A stretch of DNA of 64,000 bases from Apium graveolens (lineage: Eukaryota > Streptophyta > Magnoliopsida > Apiales > Apiaceae): contig NC_133647.1 in the NCBI RefSeq assembly GCF_009905375.1, forward strand, positions 137,573,263 to 137,637,262. Reading direction: 5' to 3'. The notes below the pieces were generated by a model, which was not told the DNA's origin, ran no database searches, and saw only the letters and a list, made by a program, of their open reading frames with translations. Position 1 is the stretch's first letter, and each line of letters begins with the position of its first letter. Shown one piece after another: positions 36,601 to 48,781 of the stretch. The translations under genes and the position numbers were made by a program.

Positions 36601-39600
36601 GGGACTTGGAGTGAATGTCACACACATTGCGTATGATAGCACGACATATTACGCATAGCGCAAAATCACTGAATATATCTTAATTAGCACATTCTACCAT
36701 TACATGGAATATCATAGGGAGTCAACGACAAATGTAGGCAGCCTGCATTTACATAATTATTAATACTTGTCACTTGTATTGATGTGGTCAGGAAAAAATG
36801 TCTGACTTAAAAAAAATTCCTTTTCCACATGATATAACATAACATGGTTTCATTTAAACATATTTATATAGAGGTAAATGTGTGCATTGACTCAGAATAA
36901 CAGAACATAAATAAATTTTCACACAGCGCGAAAATGAAGTAGTGCATTGTACCAGAGCTATTTGCTATCAAATTATTACACATTATAAAGTGAACACTAA
37001 AAATGGATACTAAATAACACTTTTAAGGAAATTAAATCGGGAGGGAGAAATAATCACACCATTCCTAATAAGCCTTATGATACATGATGTTATCAACAAT
37101 TTTACTTTATTTTAATAGAAAACGTGCTTATATATCGTATAATATTACAATATCAAGTACAGGTTCCTATCTTGGTATATATACAGGACGATGCATATTA
37201 CACCTGGACTATAATTATACTGACATGTTTAGAGAAGCAACATTGTGAGTGAGAGTTTTGAGGTTCTGTCTATCAATAAGTTTTCTCAGGTAAAATATGG
37301 GTTGTGATATTGACTCATTGAGCTGTGAACTGTATAAACTGTGCAAGTACTATATAATGTAGTGTCTCTTATGTGTGTAAAAGAGATATTATGGAGAAAA
37401 CGTGATGTTAGAGCAATAGAATAATACTATGTCAGCTGCGCTTAACGTTCGTTTGGTCATGTTTGTAGGAGGCAGTACTAGAGGGCGTAGTGATCTGTAG
37501 AGGTCTAGATTTAAGAAGGTATGACCTCAAATAGGATTTTTTTAGAGACTTTGAACTAAACTAGGTGATCTTTGGTAAGTTTAACAAAACCCGTATCATG
37601 GGGTGCAAGACGTGGGTTGTACAGGGTTTGAAGTTCTCAATAGAGTGTGATGATCATCTTATTTGCTTACTATGTCCCTTTCCTTCTATATTGCATGCTT
37701 GAAACTTTAAAATTTTACACATGTGCTATTACCGCTTTATGTTTAATATATTCTTGTTCCTTGATTAGAATCATGAGACCAATTATTCTTTTCTTTATAC
37801 ATTTTTTCTCATAGTGGATTGTTTTATCTGGGAGTCCTTTTAGAAACTCTTCATTTTTTGGGATTGGAGTAAGGTCTGTGTACATCCCACCATCTTCAGA
37901 CTCAGGATTTACTGGGTAAGTTTGGTTGGTTCTAGTCTTCTAATTTATGCATGACTGGCGGGAGACTACACAATAGTATACCTTCGTCATCCGTTGATAC
38001 TAAGACTGAAAGAATTGTAAAAATTAGAAGAAACAACGAAATACTGATGACATAAATAATTAACTAATTTCATATACTAGCCTTCTGTAACTTCTTTTGC
38101 TGTGGAACCCTCAGTTTTTTCATGTCCGATTGCTTCATCATTCCCTGGACCGATTATAATACTTTGAGTCCTCTCTAGAGATGCGCTTGGATTGTGTATT
38201 ACTTGATCTCCTACACATACGACATACATGACAAGTATTTGTCAAATGATGCTTGTCATAATAAGCAGAACACATGCATAGTTGGCACATAAACGTCGAA
38301 CTATGAGTGGAAAAGGCCAATTGAAATAATACATCTCAACTACACTATGTAATAATCAATGATTTAAAGAACATACATATAATATAATAATATCAAGTAC
38401 AGTTTTCCTTTTTGGTAATTGGTTTGTAACTGTTGTATTGGCACATTAAGTATCGAACTCTGTAATACTCTTTAAGTATATGTATGTTATGCTCTATCTA
38501 TAATGTGTGTAAACAGACAAAATTGAAGAAGATATGATTTTAAGTCGATAGATATACAGTAATACTATGTCAACTAGGTTCAAATAGAGCTAGTTATATG
38601 GATTTGTTTAGACATGCACAATTTATAGCATTAAAGCAAGTCCAACAAGGGGTGCCAACTTCCACGTGGCATGACATGGCACAACACCCTTGTTGGCTCT
38701 CTATTAAAGTTGATGGGCTGCCAAAAGTCTACATCCCTTGAGCAAGGTGCCATCTTATTTATCATAATATGGATAAAAATTTAAAAATACAATATATTAG
38801 TATAACTAAATAATATAAATATTTTAAACGGGTGCCAACAATTGGGGCATTTTTTAGGAGAAGGGTCGAAAATTATGTGCATAGAAAAGGTAAAAATTAT
38901 AATTTACGATGATTTGTCAAAGTCCAACCTTTAGAGATGATTTTAAGTAACTAAATATTAGTGGTTAGATCTTAAAAAGAATCGGGTAGGTTGACATGGA
39001 GATATGATGATTGTGTTATTAATATTTGTTGAGCAATTCAGCAAATATTAATAGAAGTTCAGTATAACTTTTCATGCATCTCAATTTAAAATGAGATGTT
39101 TGATATTAGGTTAAATGCACAACTCAGGGTCCTATGGACTATCAAAGGGTCTGAACCTCTGACCTCCTGTTTGAAGTATTGCCTCGGCTTCTTCCTCCAT
39201 TGGTGGCCTATTATCTTCCGCTAATTTACCTGAGAATAACAAGATCGAATCAAATCCTTGGAAATTCGTAAAAATGACCCGTATATAAATAATTTACAAA
39301 AGTATCATCTACTAACCAACCACAAAGTCGGGCTAGCTTGACAGGGGTCAGTTTAAAATGTTTTAAAATTCACATTATTTCGGTATAAATAGAACTTGTC
39401 AAAGTGTAGGTTTTAAAATGGCTAAATGCAGCAGTAGCCTATTAAATTAAGGATGCTTAAATATATTCCAATAGGTGTGTCAAAATTAATAAACTTTCCA
39501 TATTGGAACATGCAAAGTTAAGATTAGTATTTATACTGTTACTATTACTCAGTGTATATGTTGTACCTGATCTACTTCCGCTAGTTGCTGGAGCCTTCAA

Positions 39601-42600
39601 ACAGTTCCTAAAAAGAAGTTCAAGTTCCCCTTCAGCAGCAGCGACCACATGGGGAACAGTATTCAGTAACTTTGCCTGCTCATCAGATTTCAGGAGAAGG
39701 TCTCTCTTTTTTCCAAATTCAATCATTGTACAGAGGTCAATGTGTGAAGGTGAACAATTGAGGTAATAATTGTAGTATAAATAGCATATGTAAGGAATTA
39801 TTCTAATAATAAAGGATATTGTCCTCTCCACCCTTTTTCGCAAGCTAGATCAAAACGATTTTTAAGCCTCTGCAGCTCTGTAGCAATCCACTTGAAGTAA
39901 AAACAGAACATGTACCAAATGATTGAGTTAAGCTAATACAGGGAAACTGTTGAGCGCAACAATTTATTAAATAGAAGATTCAGAAAGAAGTAATAAGAAT
40001 TCAGAAAGGTTAAACATACCGATCAACTTTATGTAAGATAATATGCATAAATAAAAATGGTTCACTAAGCATAATCAATATTAAACACATGCTTACATGT
40101 TTGGTTGTATCCTCGTGCAAAATTATCGCCTTCTGTTCAAGCTCATCCTGTCAAATATAAATACATGCTCAATGTTGGACAACTAAAAGATGCTTATAAA
40201 GGACAACCACAGTCATGGTTATAAGGGATGCTACAAAGTCGATAGGTAATGATGTTTTTTTTGCTAGATAAAATAGTCGATGATGTCAAACTCAATAAGA
40301 TGATACAGAATAAATAACAAATCATAACATAACACTACTACTAAGGACAGTACTTACTACAGTAGGCTGTTTTAAAATGCCACGTTGTATGCGTATCTTC
40401 AAATCTTTGCACTCTTCCTGCAAATAAATAGAAGCAACAAAGTTCCAAATTCATCACAGTCAAATATAAGCTTGAAAATTTTAAAAAATAATATAATTTT
40501 AAACTTTGAAAAAAAAGGTAAGAATGAATCAAGCATTTTTTAGCAAGACATAATATCTTCGACAAAACTTACTAAAACCAATATAATTACCTGGGTTATG
40601 TTGCAGTTTTCGAGCAAATTGATACTAATTTTATTCTCCATGCCTGAAACATGCAGTAATACCTCGGGATCATTTTCACCATTGTAAGTCCATATTCTGC
40701 CAGAAAATCCATGATAGAATAAACTGAACTGCTTTTGTTTATAGTAACTAATATCATGTTAAGGTCCAGCAATCATAAGAGACAAACTATATGTATACAA
40801 GTCAATTATTTTAAAATCTGCAATTTCATTAAATAATTCAACAATATTAGAGTTAAATTTATACTATGAGGACGGTATGCATGTGACCCGGCCTATAGTC
40901 TTTAAGAAGCTAACTTTGTACCATTATAAAATAATATGGAACCCAGTTCGAACTTCTAACGACATATGCATCTACCAACACAGCAACACTAACCTGTGAC
41001 TTGCAAGAGCTTAAAAATGTTCTGGTCAAAACGGTCATTCCTAGCTGCTCTGATTTTAACGAAACTTCCGATTAACTTGTCATCAAACAAGGTCCTGGGT
41101 CGTTTTAAAAGTTTCCTAACTAACCCCCTCTTTAGGTAGACCAGAGTCATGTTCTCAGGTTCTATTGACGCGTACTGGAGTGGAGGAATCTTGCGAGCTT
41201 CCAAGTTTTCCTTAGGAAATTTGTCATATATATCTGACTTCACACCATCATTCTCATCTGAGTCGCAGCAAGACATATAGAATTCGCCTTTCTTCATTCT
41301 ATCTTCCGCAGAGTGGAGATATTTCAGAGTCAAGGATTCTCTCTCCCTGATAATTTTCCAAGCTAAACGAAAGTGCTCCATAAATTTCTGCATGCAAACA
41401 GTAAGACAAGTAATAAAGAAAATTCATAGGCATTATAGTACAAAACATAGAATAACCACCTGCATCAATCATCTCACCTCCAACTTGATCTTAATCCGCC
41501 CCAACCCCACCTCACCCCAACGATAAAGAACACGATGCTAAAAACAATTAGGTGATCATATTTATTATCTAAAATTATTCCATGGTAAAAAAAATTACTG
41601 TCCTTCCATAAACCAAGCAAGAACCATGGACAAGTAGAAATACCTAACAGACAGTCGTGATATTCAATTTTAAGTTGAAGAAAATTCTATAAATATGAGA
41701 TAAAAGGTAACTTTGAAGCACATGCGAGAAATGAAACTTCCAAGATGGTCAATTTCTTCTTCATTTTTACATATATTTTATATATGTTTCCTGCTTCTGA
41801 AGATGACACAGCAAATTCTTTCTTCAAATAACTTTCTGATTAAAATACTTCAAATTTAATAGTATTCACAAACGATAAAATTTTAGAGGTAAAAGGAATT
41901 GGAAAATATTACTATAATTTCGTATATCTACTTATTATCTGTAAAGTAAGCGTACCCTGTCATAATCACCATCCTTTTTTTCTTCAACTAGTAGCCCATA
42001 CTTCAAACAGACATGACATAGACCCTTGTTTCCTCCAATCTGAACAAATTCAACTTGCCCAATGCAGTGCCTGCAAAGAGCCTTTGGACAGCCCACGCAA
42101 ATAAAATCCTGGCCTTTGTGGCATATGATGCAAGAATGAGCATCTGAAGCAGTAGCATAAGTTTTATATGTTAGTAAATTCTTTGCTGACAGGACAATGA
42201 ACATTCGAGCTCCACACAAAAATGCATCGTTATGATATTCCACTGAATTAAATTACAAATTTTATATGTTAGTAAATTCTTTGCTGACAGGACAATGAAC
42301 ATTCGAGCTCCAGACAAAAATACATCGTTATGATATTCCACTGAATTAAATTACAAATTTGTTCTTTAAAATAAAAACATTAAAAAGGCTAAAACAACAA
42401 TTTAATAAAATATATGTGAACACAAAGATCAACTCTCCTCGGTGACCCATATGGCATGAATTGAGCACATTCAAATGAGGCAAAGGAAGACTGCAAACAA
42501 AAAACTAAATATTTAACTACATACCACAAGTCCAGGAATTTCCGGTGTTGACGACTGAATCATCCTTGCCTATACATTTAGGGTGGCACACTTTTATGCA

Positions 42601-42602
42601 AT
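33679..42602 (-). CDS. PHD/Plus-3/GYF protein, NERD (At5g08430)-like, 5' incomplete
   Basis: A spliced minus-strand gene. Exons consistent in splice signals and phase are 42525-42602, 41956-42143, 40994-41387, 40591-40643, 40358-40417, 40097-40147, 39820-39890, 39567-39727, 39164-39229, 38082-38210, 36150-36272, 34966-35223 (carries a stop) and 33679-34031. They encode half of a PHD finger (CHPKCIG, SWTC), a Cys-rich module (CIICHKGQDFICVGCPKALC), a Plus-3 domain (MTLVYLKRGLVRKLL, VGSFV-like GSFVKIRAA, LQVTG), a helical region (RIQRGILKQPTV, WIATELQRLKNR) and GYF cores (W...GPY..LK). Family members (Arabidopsis NERD, At5g08430) are nuclear and act in chromatin-linked gene silencing. The SWIB domain usual between PHD and Plus-3 is not seen. 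First exons are missing or lie beyond the TRIM at 43964. Confidence 0.85.
33928..34029 (-). repeat. In-frame 51-bp tandem duplication in the last exon
   Basis: Two 51-bp copies (33928-33978 and 33979-34029, a few mismatches) duplicate 17 codons, giving two ENNGQI.DKQLEALM repeats just before the GYF core. The reading frame is kept. Confidence 0.9.
34966..35223 (-). pseudogene. GYF exon copy with an in-frame stop
   Basis: Acceptor CTCTCAG and donor GAAG/GTTAGT bound a 258-bp phase-1 exon. It encodes a GYF-like core (WNIITPAGAVSGPYQIDDLK). In the same frame, TAG at 35072-35074 interrupts it, and downstream codons still resemble the GYF end and the linker (YLMVRKGASRNSA, then DVTEG). If the exon is included the protein ends here; if it is skipped, phase is preserved from 36150-36272 into 33679-34031. 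Confidence 0.7.
35994..38392 (-). repeat. Segmental duplication in gene, offset about 1.94 kb
   Basis: Positions 35994-36440 and 37930-38392 are diverged copies, including linker exons 36150-36272 and 38082-38210 with flanking introns. Shared stretches include TGTCAAATGATGCTTGTCAT (36294 and 38240). A further relative lies around 34870-35000. Intron pieces repeat as well (for example near 34355, 35468 and 36935). Confidence 0.8.
39728..39819 (-). other. Putative U12-type AT-AC intron (92 bp)
   Basis: On the minus strand the intron begins ATATCCTT, the exact U12 AT-AC donor consensus, and ends TGTAC. A branch-like TTGAC lies about ten bases before the end. Removing it joins GGA CA with A ATG ATT in frame. 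This gives the expected family spacing between the KGW segment and the KRDLLLKSDEQ segment. No usable GT-AG alternative was found. Confidence 0.7.
42162..42357. repeat. 98-bp tandem duplication in an intron
   Basis: Two copies (42162-42259 and 42260-42357) differ at about two bases. They lie just upstream (in gene direction) of the exon acceptor at 42144, so the copies are intronic. Confidence 0.9.
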
Positions 42603-43963
42603 CTGTGAAACATTTTGGAACAACATTACTTAGAGAATGCCTCTACTCAGGAATGAAAGAGATACAACGTGCACTAAAACTAAAATTATTACATAGTAAA
42701 TATCTAGGGAAATTAATGACACAAAATATAGGAACTAATAACATAAAATGAACTTTCATATAGTCATCATGGTTCATGGAAATAGTCTATATATGTACTG
42801 ATGATAACAAGTTGGTTTCTGATGATTTAACTCTGACTGGCATTTTAAACAAGTTGCATATCCTATTTCTGAAGAAAAATGTTTCTTTTATGTTAAGCTT
42901 TACCCAGAAAAAAATTATTAATTGTCAACATGTAAACCTATATAATTACCTATAGATTTTTAAAATAATTGTATGAATGTTGAGAATGTACTTGAAACAA
43001 TTAGTTTTAAAAAAAATTGATAAAATCTGTGTAGAATAATAACAAAAAGAAAAAGAAAGGGAAAAAGATTATGTAAATTAAAAACAAAAAACCATAACCA
43101 ATTTCTGAAAAATAGTAGATGACAGATTTGTTTATCATTTTAGGTATTCCACACACAGACATATATATATATAAACATCAATAAGCGACTTGGTTCGACT
43201 ACCGAATAACGAATACTCAAATTTATTGGTGTAAACTCGAATTGAGTAGTCTGCCCAATGAAATTATACAATAATATAAGTTCTCCGCCTTACGAAATTA
43301 TATTTAATGATTAAATAATTGTATATTGTACACGAATTTCATCATAGAAAATAACTCAATTCCCTTATTTTTAACCAAAAAATTCCTAAATTCACTGAGT
43401 CCTACTTCGTCATCAAATTTCGGTCTTCATCAGATTCCGGTCGAACTTAATTATCCTCTATTCAACCATACATTTTTAGATCGATCATCATAATCCACAT
43501 ATCCTTTTGTCAGTTGCATCGCCATTCTCTCTACTCAACTTCCTTTTTCTCACTCTTCATTCACTATAAAATTGTTATTGTCAAAATGCACCACTCCGTC
43601 TTCTTTACTATTGTCGCCATTCAAATTTCCGACCTATGTTTCAAGTTTTCTCATATATGAATGTTTGGTGATTTCGTTCGAAGTTCGATGATTTATCCTG
43701 ATTGTATGAATACAGTTGGTGATTCAGTTCAGTGATTTTTTGGTCGATTGTAGTAATTTATATTTACATATAATAATTTAAGTATAATGTTGGATGATTT
43801 TAGGTGGTGATCGAAGATAATGGACAGATGTGTTTGTTGTGTGGTGGTTATGAAGGTTTTCTTCTAGTGATTATTTTTTGACGGTGGTAACTTTTTTGAT
43901 TTTAGTGGTCGGAGGGTGGTTGGACGTACGTACTTGCAGTGCGGTGGTAGGAGTATTTCAACC
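42603..43963. other. AT-rich DNA, no exon recognised
   Basis: The first half of the PHD finger should be encoded upstream of 42602 on the minus strand. I found no Cys-rich exon here. The stretch may be a long intron or the point where the gene is truncated. Confidence 0.4.
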
Positions 43964-45527
43964 TATTGGGCTTCAACCCAAATGTGATTGGTTGGGCTTA
44001 GTGATATAAGATATAATTGGATAGGCAATAATTGTATGGGTATACAATTATTATCATAGTTGGATTGTGAACAATTGTATGGGTAGGCAATTATTATCAC
44101 AATTGGATGTTATAATAATTGTATGAGTAGACTATTATTATAATCATATTAGGTATATCTTGTTGGCAAAGTTTTATAATGGTTATATATATATAGTCAT
44201 ATTGTGTTTGATTGATGAGAGGAGTGTCTAAGATATAGACTTAAGTACTAGTGAGCGGATGTTAAGTATTAGGCTTATACATCCTAGATTGATTGTTATT
44301 GTTTGATTGTATGCCTGAGCATTGTTTGGCTTCGGACACCATTGAGGTATCATGTAACTATTGTCCTATTGATAATTGTTTGGATTAATAATACAAGTTG
44401 GGATGCATGTTTTACGCGTCATAACTCATAAATGTCTTATACTCTGCATTGATAGATCGAATCTCGAAAAATTGTGTGTTTTCCTCCTAATAAGTGGTAT
44501 CAGAACCGAGTTTCCTGGTGAATTGAGTTGGAGGAAAGTTTGAGGTTCAATTGGCATGGCGGATTACAATGATGGATTTGATGACAAGAAGCATACTAAC
44601 AAGGGAAGAGACAAAGTTATGTGTTGTATGACGGTTGACTTGCAACCTGGATCAAATCGTTTGGACTCGACACGAGATGAAAGAGATGATCGAAATTGTT
44701 TTAGTGGCTTGATCAACCAGGCGAATATTTTGGATAATGTTGTTCTTTTTAAGAGGCCAAAGGATTGTGAAAGCAAGGATTGGGTGACTCAATGATGAAA
44801 GGAGCATTCATGATTGATGCATGTGATTTTGTGGATGGATATGTCGTTATTATGAAGAACGATAGTTTGGTGGTCACTATACGGGTTGTAGTGATTCTCA
44901 AAAGTTGGAAGAATGAGATGAATGAATTCTTGTTCAAGGGGAGGCATCGGCGAAGAGGCGTTGATATTTTGATAGTTTCCGTTTAATCTAATATAGAGTA
45001 TTAGGTTAAAGGGGAGGATTGTTGGGTTTCAACCCAATGTAATTGGTTGGGCTTGGTGATACAAGATATAATTGTATTGGGTAATAATACAATTATTATA
45101 ATAATTGGATTGTGTAATAAATATATGGGTAGAAATTATTATCACAATTGGATTAGGCAATAATTATATGAGTAGACAATTAGTATTATAATCGTATTAG
45201 GTATGTCTTTTTGGCTAAGTTTTGTGATGGCTATATATAAATAGTCATTGTGTTTGATTGATGAGAGGATTGTCTAAGATGTAGACTTAAGTATCGCTCG
45301 TGAGCGGATGCTTAAGTATTGTGCTTAGACATCCTTGATTGATTGTTATTGTTTGGTTGAGCATTGTTTGGCTTGGGACACCATTGAGGTGTTATGTATC
45401 TATTGCATTAATGATAATTGTTTGGATTAATAATACAAGTTGGGACGCGGTTTCGTGTCACACATGTTTTGTGTGTACTCCGCATTGGTAGATTGAATCT
45501 CGTTTATGTGTATGTTTCCTCCTAACA
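43964..45527 (+). mobile_element. TRIM element (terminal-repeat retrotransposon in miniature)
   Basis: A 1564-bp element with LTRs at 43964-44493 and 45020-45527, flanked by CAACC on both sides (43959-43963 and 45528-45532). The primer site TGGTATCAGAAC starts at 44496 and a purine tract AAAGGGGAGGAT precedes the 3' LTR. The internal part is only about 526 bp. It has a 79-codon frame (44556-44795, start MADYNDGFDDKK) with no known domain and cannot move on its own. The LTRs show visible divergence and a TATATAAATAG-type box (about 45232). Confidence 0.92.
44556..44795 (+). CDS. Small ORF inside the TRIM (79 aa)
   Basis: An open frame starts at the first ATG after the primer site. It is hydrophilic, rich in Asp and Lys, with no gag motif that I recognise. 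It could be a vestige of a gag N-terminus from the parent element or a chance frame. Confidence 0.25.
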   Translation: MADYNDGFDDKKHTNKGRDKVMCCMTVDLQPGSNRLDSTRDERDDRNCFSGLINQANILDNVVLFKRPKDCESKDWVTQ

Positions 45528-45532
45528 CAACC

Positions 45533-47174
45533 ATGTTGATTTTTTTAACTTTGGTAATTTTTTATTAATATTGATGATTTTAGGTGATCTTAGGTGGGAA
45601 GACAGTAGGGATAGGTGGTTAACAAAGGTGTGGGGTGGTGTAGCCGGAAGTAGAGGCTGGAGGAGTGAGGAGGAAGGATGTGGTGATGGTTGGGATGAAG
45701 AAGATAGATTTCAAATAAATAGCCTACATTAAAAGTAGCTTTAAATTTGTGTAGTGGAGATTAGTTCTCATATCTCACATAAAAGTGGGTTCTCATATAT
45801 TAGTAAGATTTGGAGTTAGAAAGAGAAATTAAAAACCTGATATTCAAAACGAGATTCTAAATATTTTTCTCCTCTTTTTACGAAATAAATGTATATTAAC
45901 ATTTTGGTTTTCATTATATTTATTTTTTAATATCAATATTTGAATCAGTAACTGAATTTTATAAAAAAGAATTATATAAAATTTCCAAATTTTTGACCGA
46001 GATTCAAAAAAACTTGTAAAATTTATGTGATTCGAAAATAGAATTTTAAAATCTACAAGATTCCCAGATTATAAGTTTTTCTCATGATCTTTTTTTATAT
46101 TTAAAAAAAATTGTTTGTGATTGGTTTCTTTTGGAAGAATTGTAAATATTTGAAACTACTCAATTTTTCGATTTTATAAATAATTTTTAAAGATTATTAT
46201 CTCGGTTCTCCGTTTACAAAAGTTCTCCATTAAACCTTATCTTATATAAATATTACATTTTATTACTACCTAAGAGCAGTGCGGGGAACAAGGGTCGGGC
46301 TTGGGATATTAATCAATCTCCTCGCCCAAATCTCAAATTTTTCAATTAAACCTTCTATGTTGCAACCCCATACAAAAAATAATTCCTCCCTTTTTGAAGT
46401 GGTCTATCTCAAAATCATACATCACAAACACAAAGAATGATATAAATATATACTATTATATTAAAGTGCGAACATTAAACACAAAGAATGATATAAATAT
46501 ATACTATTATATTAAAGTGCGAACATTAAAAGTTTCATCGACATAACATTAAAAGTTTCATCGATTATCTAGTTAATTCATAGTTTGGTCACTCAATACA
46601 CAATCATTAGATAATTCAAATGAAATAACAATATAATATAATCCTAAAAATTATTGTTATGATTAGGCGCTATGATGTTCAAATCCCAGAAACAACATAT
46701 TAAAATTATCATTTATAGTATATAAGGATTAAAACAATCATGCACCGCACGGGTTATAGATCAGTGTGTGTCTATATAAATATATATCATAAAAATAGTT
46801 CAAGGAACTTACTCCTGGTCATAAAATAGAAGAAGTCCCCCAACATAGCATAAAAACACCATTCTTCCTTTGCTACACATTTGTGTGTCCTTATTCTTCC
46901 TTTGTGACCATCCATATTATTCATCATGGTGGCAAAGGTGGTGATGGCTTTGTGGCACCTATAGCGTGAAAAATGATTTTGGATTTTGATGAATGTAAGG
47001 AATGGTGCAAAGATAGGCGGGCAAGGTTGTATATACATTTATAAAGCCAAGATTAGGGTTTTGAGATTTTATTTTGTGGGCCGCTTGATTGGGAGAGACA
47101 TTTCTAGACCATATGAGCCCATGAGCCCAACAAGAGGCCCACTCAGAGGCAAAAGAATAATAATAAATAAACTA

Positions 47175-47175
<1 letters not shown>
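45533..47175. other. Intergenic AT-rich DNA with short tandem copies
   Basis: No gene is supported. Two 51-bp tandem copies lie at 46431-46481 and 46482-46532, followed by two shorter copies of an AACATTAAAAGTTTCATCGA unit. Confidence 0.5.

Positions 47176-47252
<77 letters not shown>
47176..47252. repeat. (TAA)n microsatellite, about 25 units
   Basis: Uninterrupted ATA/TAA trinucleotide run of roughly 77 bases. Confidence 0.97.
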
Positions 47253-47255
<3 letters not shown>

Positions 47256-48781
47256 GTATATAGTATATAGTATAGTAATTATTAATAATAACAAACTATA
47301 TCATACCCTTTTGTAGACAAAGGATATTATAGTTAAAGGATCACAAAATAAAATTTAAACATTAGTATAATTTTTAAATTTGATAACTTGCAGAAAAACT
47401 GATGCCAAATTTAGAAGGGGAATTGATAAATAAGTTTTAAAAAATACTATTTAAGCTCCAGGTGTCTTGCAAATGACATAACTATTCATAGCAACAACAA
47501 ATTCCAAGAATTTCACTATTAAAAATTATGGGCAAATGTGTAATAAACATGTCTAAAATTTAAAAGTGGAACTTATATAGTAAAAAGTGGAGCTTATTTA
47601 ACAATTCTCTTTAGAAATTATTACATATATGGAAAATATTAGAGGGTATATTCAATTTAAATTATATAGAAAATTTTCAAATTTCAAAAGTTTTGGGATA
47701 TTTAATTTGAATTTAAAATAATCAATTAATATATAAGGGTATCCAACACATGAAAGATCCTTCAAAATCTTATGCTATTTGATTCAGATTTTTAATAGTT
47801 TGGAAATAGTCAACCTATGTTCCAAATAATCTTTTAAAATCTAGACGTATTCAATATGGATTATAAACAATCTATTAAAATTTATTTCTATTCAAAAACT
47901 TGTCGACTTTAAGATTTCAAAAAAAATTGGATTTTGTTAATTTCGCAGTATATTTTAAACTCTTTCAAATCTCACATAAGTACAAGATATTCTATTAAAT
48001 TTAGGCTCAATTCTATGTAGACATTACGACACATGCGTGGACTTGACCAATATTATATATCCTTTGTAGAATATTAAATCAGTTACAACATATTAAATCC
48101 ATGGAATAATAATAATATGTTAAAATCTTAATTGAATATATTATTCTTTGAATGTGGATATAATCTATTTGATCATAATGTTGAATATTAAACTATATAC
48201 ACTATGCTTTTCATGATATTTATTTTCTTTTTTAGTTCTCTAATCCAAGCACTTTTGATTTCTACGAATCCAAAGAATTTCTTTTTTATTTTACTCTACC
48301 AGACTTTTAGTTTTTAGATTTTGCTTACAATTAAAAGAACACTTGGAAGTAAAAAAAATATACAAGACGAATGTATAGGGTTCTTTGTGCCTCGCAAATC
48401 CATATAAACCCCATGATTTATTTGCATTATTTATTAAATTTTCAATGGTCACATAATATATGCACCATATTATCCAACCATTTCCTAAATTTCTTAACGT
48501 TTCCCAAACTATCATATTTTTTTTTTACTAATATCATGGTACCAGGATTTTAGTACCACATTTTTTAAACTAATGTAGAAAAAGAGTTTGTTAAAAAATA
48601 TTTTAATTATTAGATTTACAAATATTAATCAAGTTTCAAATTTAAAGAAGTTAAGAAAACTTTGTGAATGTATATTATAATAAATTTTTTAAAAGAAGAC
48701 CATTGTTATGCACAAACAAACACATATATATGTGGGTATATAGATACATATATTTATATATACGTATATAAATAAAGAACA
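47253..48781. other. AT-rich intergenic DNA
   Basis: I see no gene, RNA gene or repeat family here that I can name. Confidence 0.5.

Noticed and set aside
38630..38900. MITE-like GTCCAACAAGGGGTGCCAA end in the intron
   Set aside because: Only one end is visible; the second copy of GGGTGCCAACA is in direct, not inverted, orientation.
40644..40700. Upstream acceptor (TTCTGGCAG) for the exon at 40591
   Set aside because: It would put the exon out of frame with 40994-41387. The acceptor TGTTTCAG at 40644 keeps phase and joins Plus-3 to the next segment.
46735..46770. Helitron-like hairpin GCACCGCACGGGTTATAG
   Set aside because: The stem is incomplete, there is no CTRR end and no matching 5' start.
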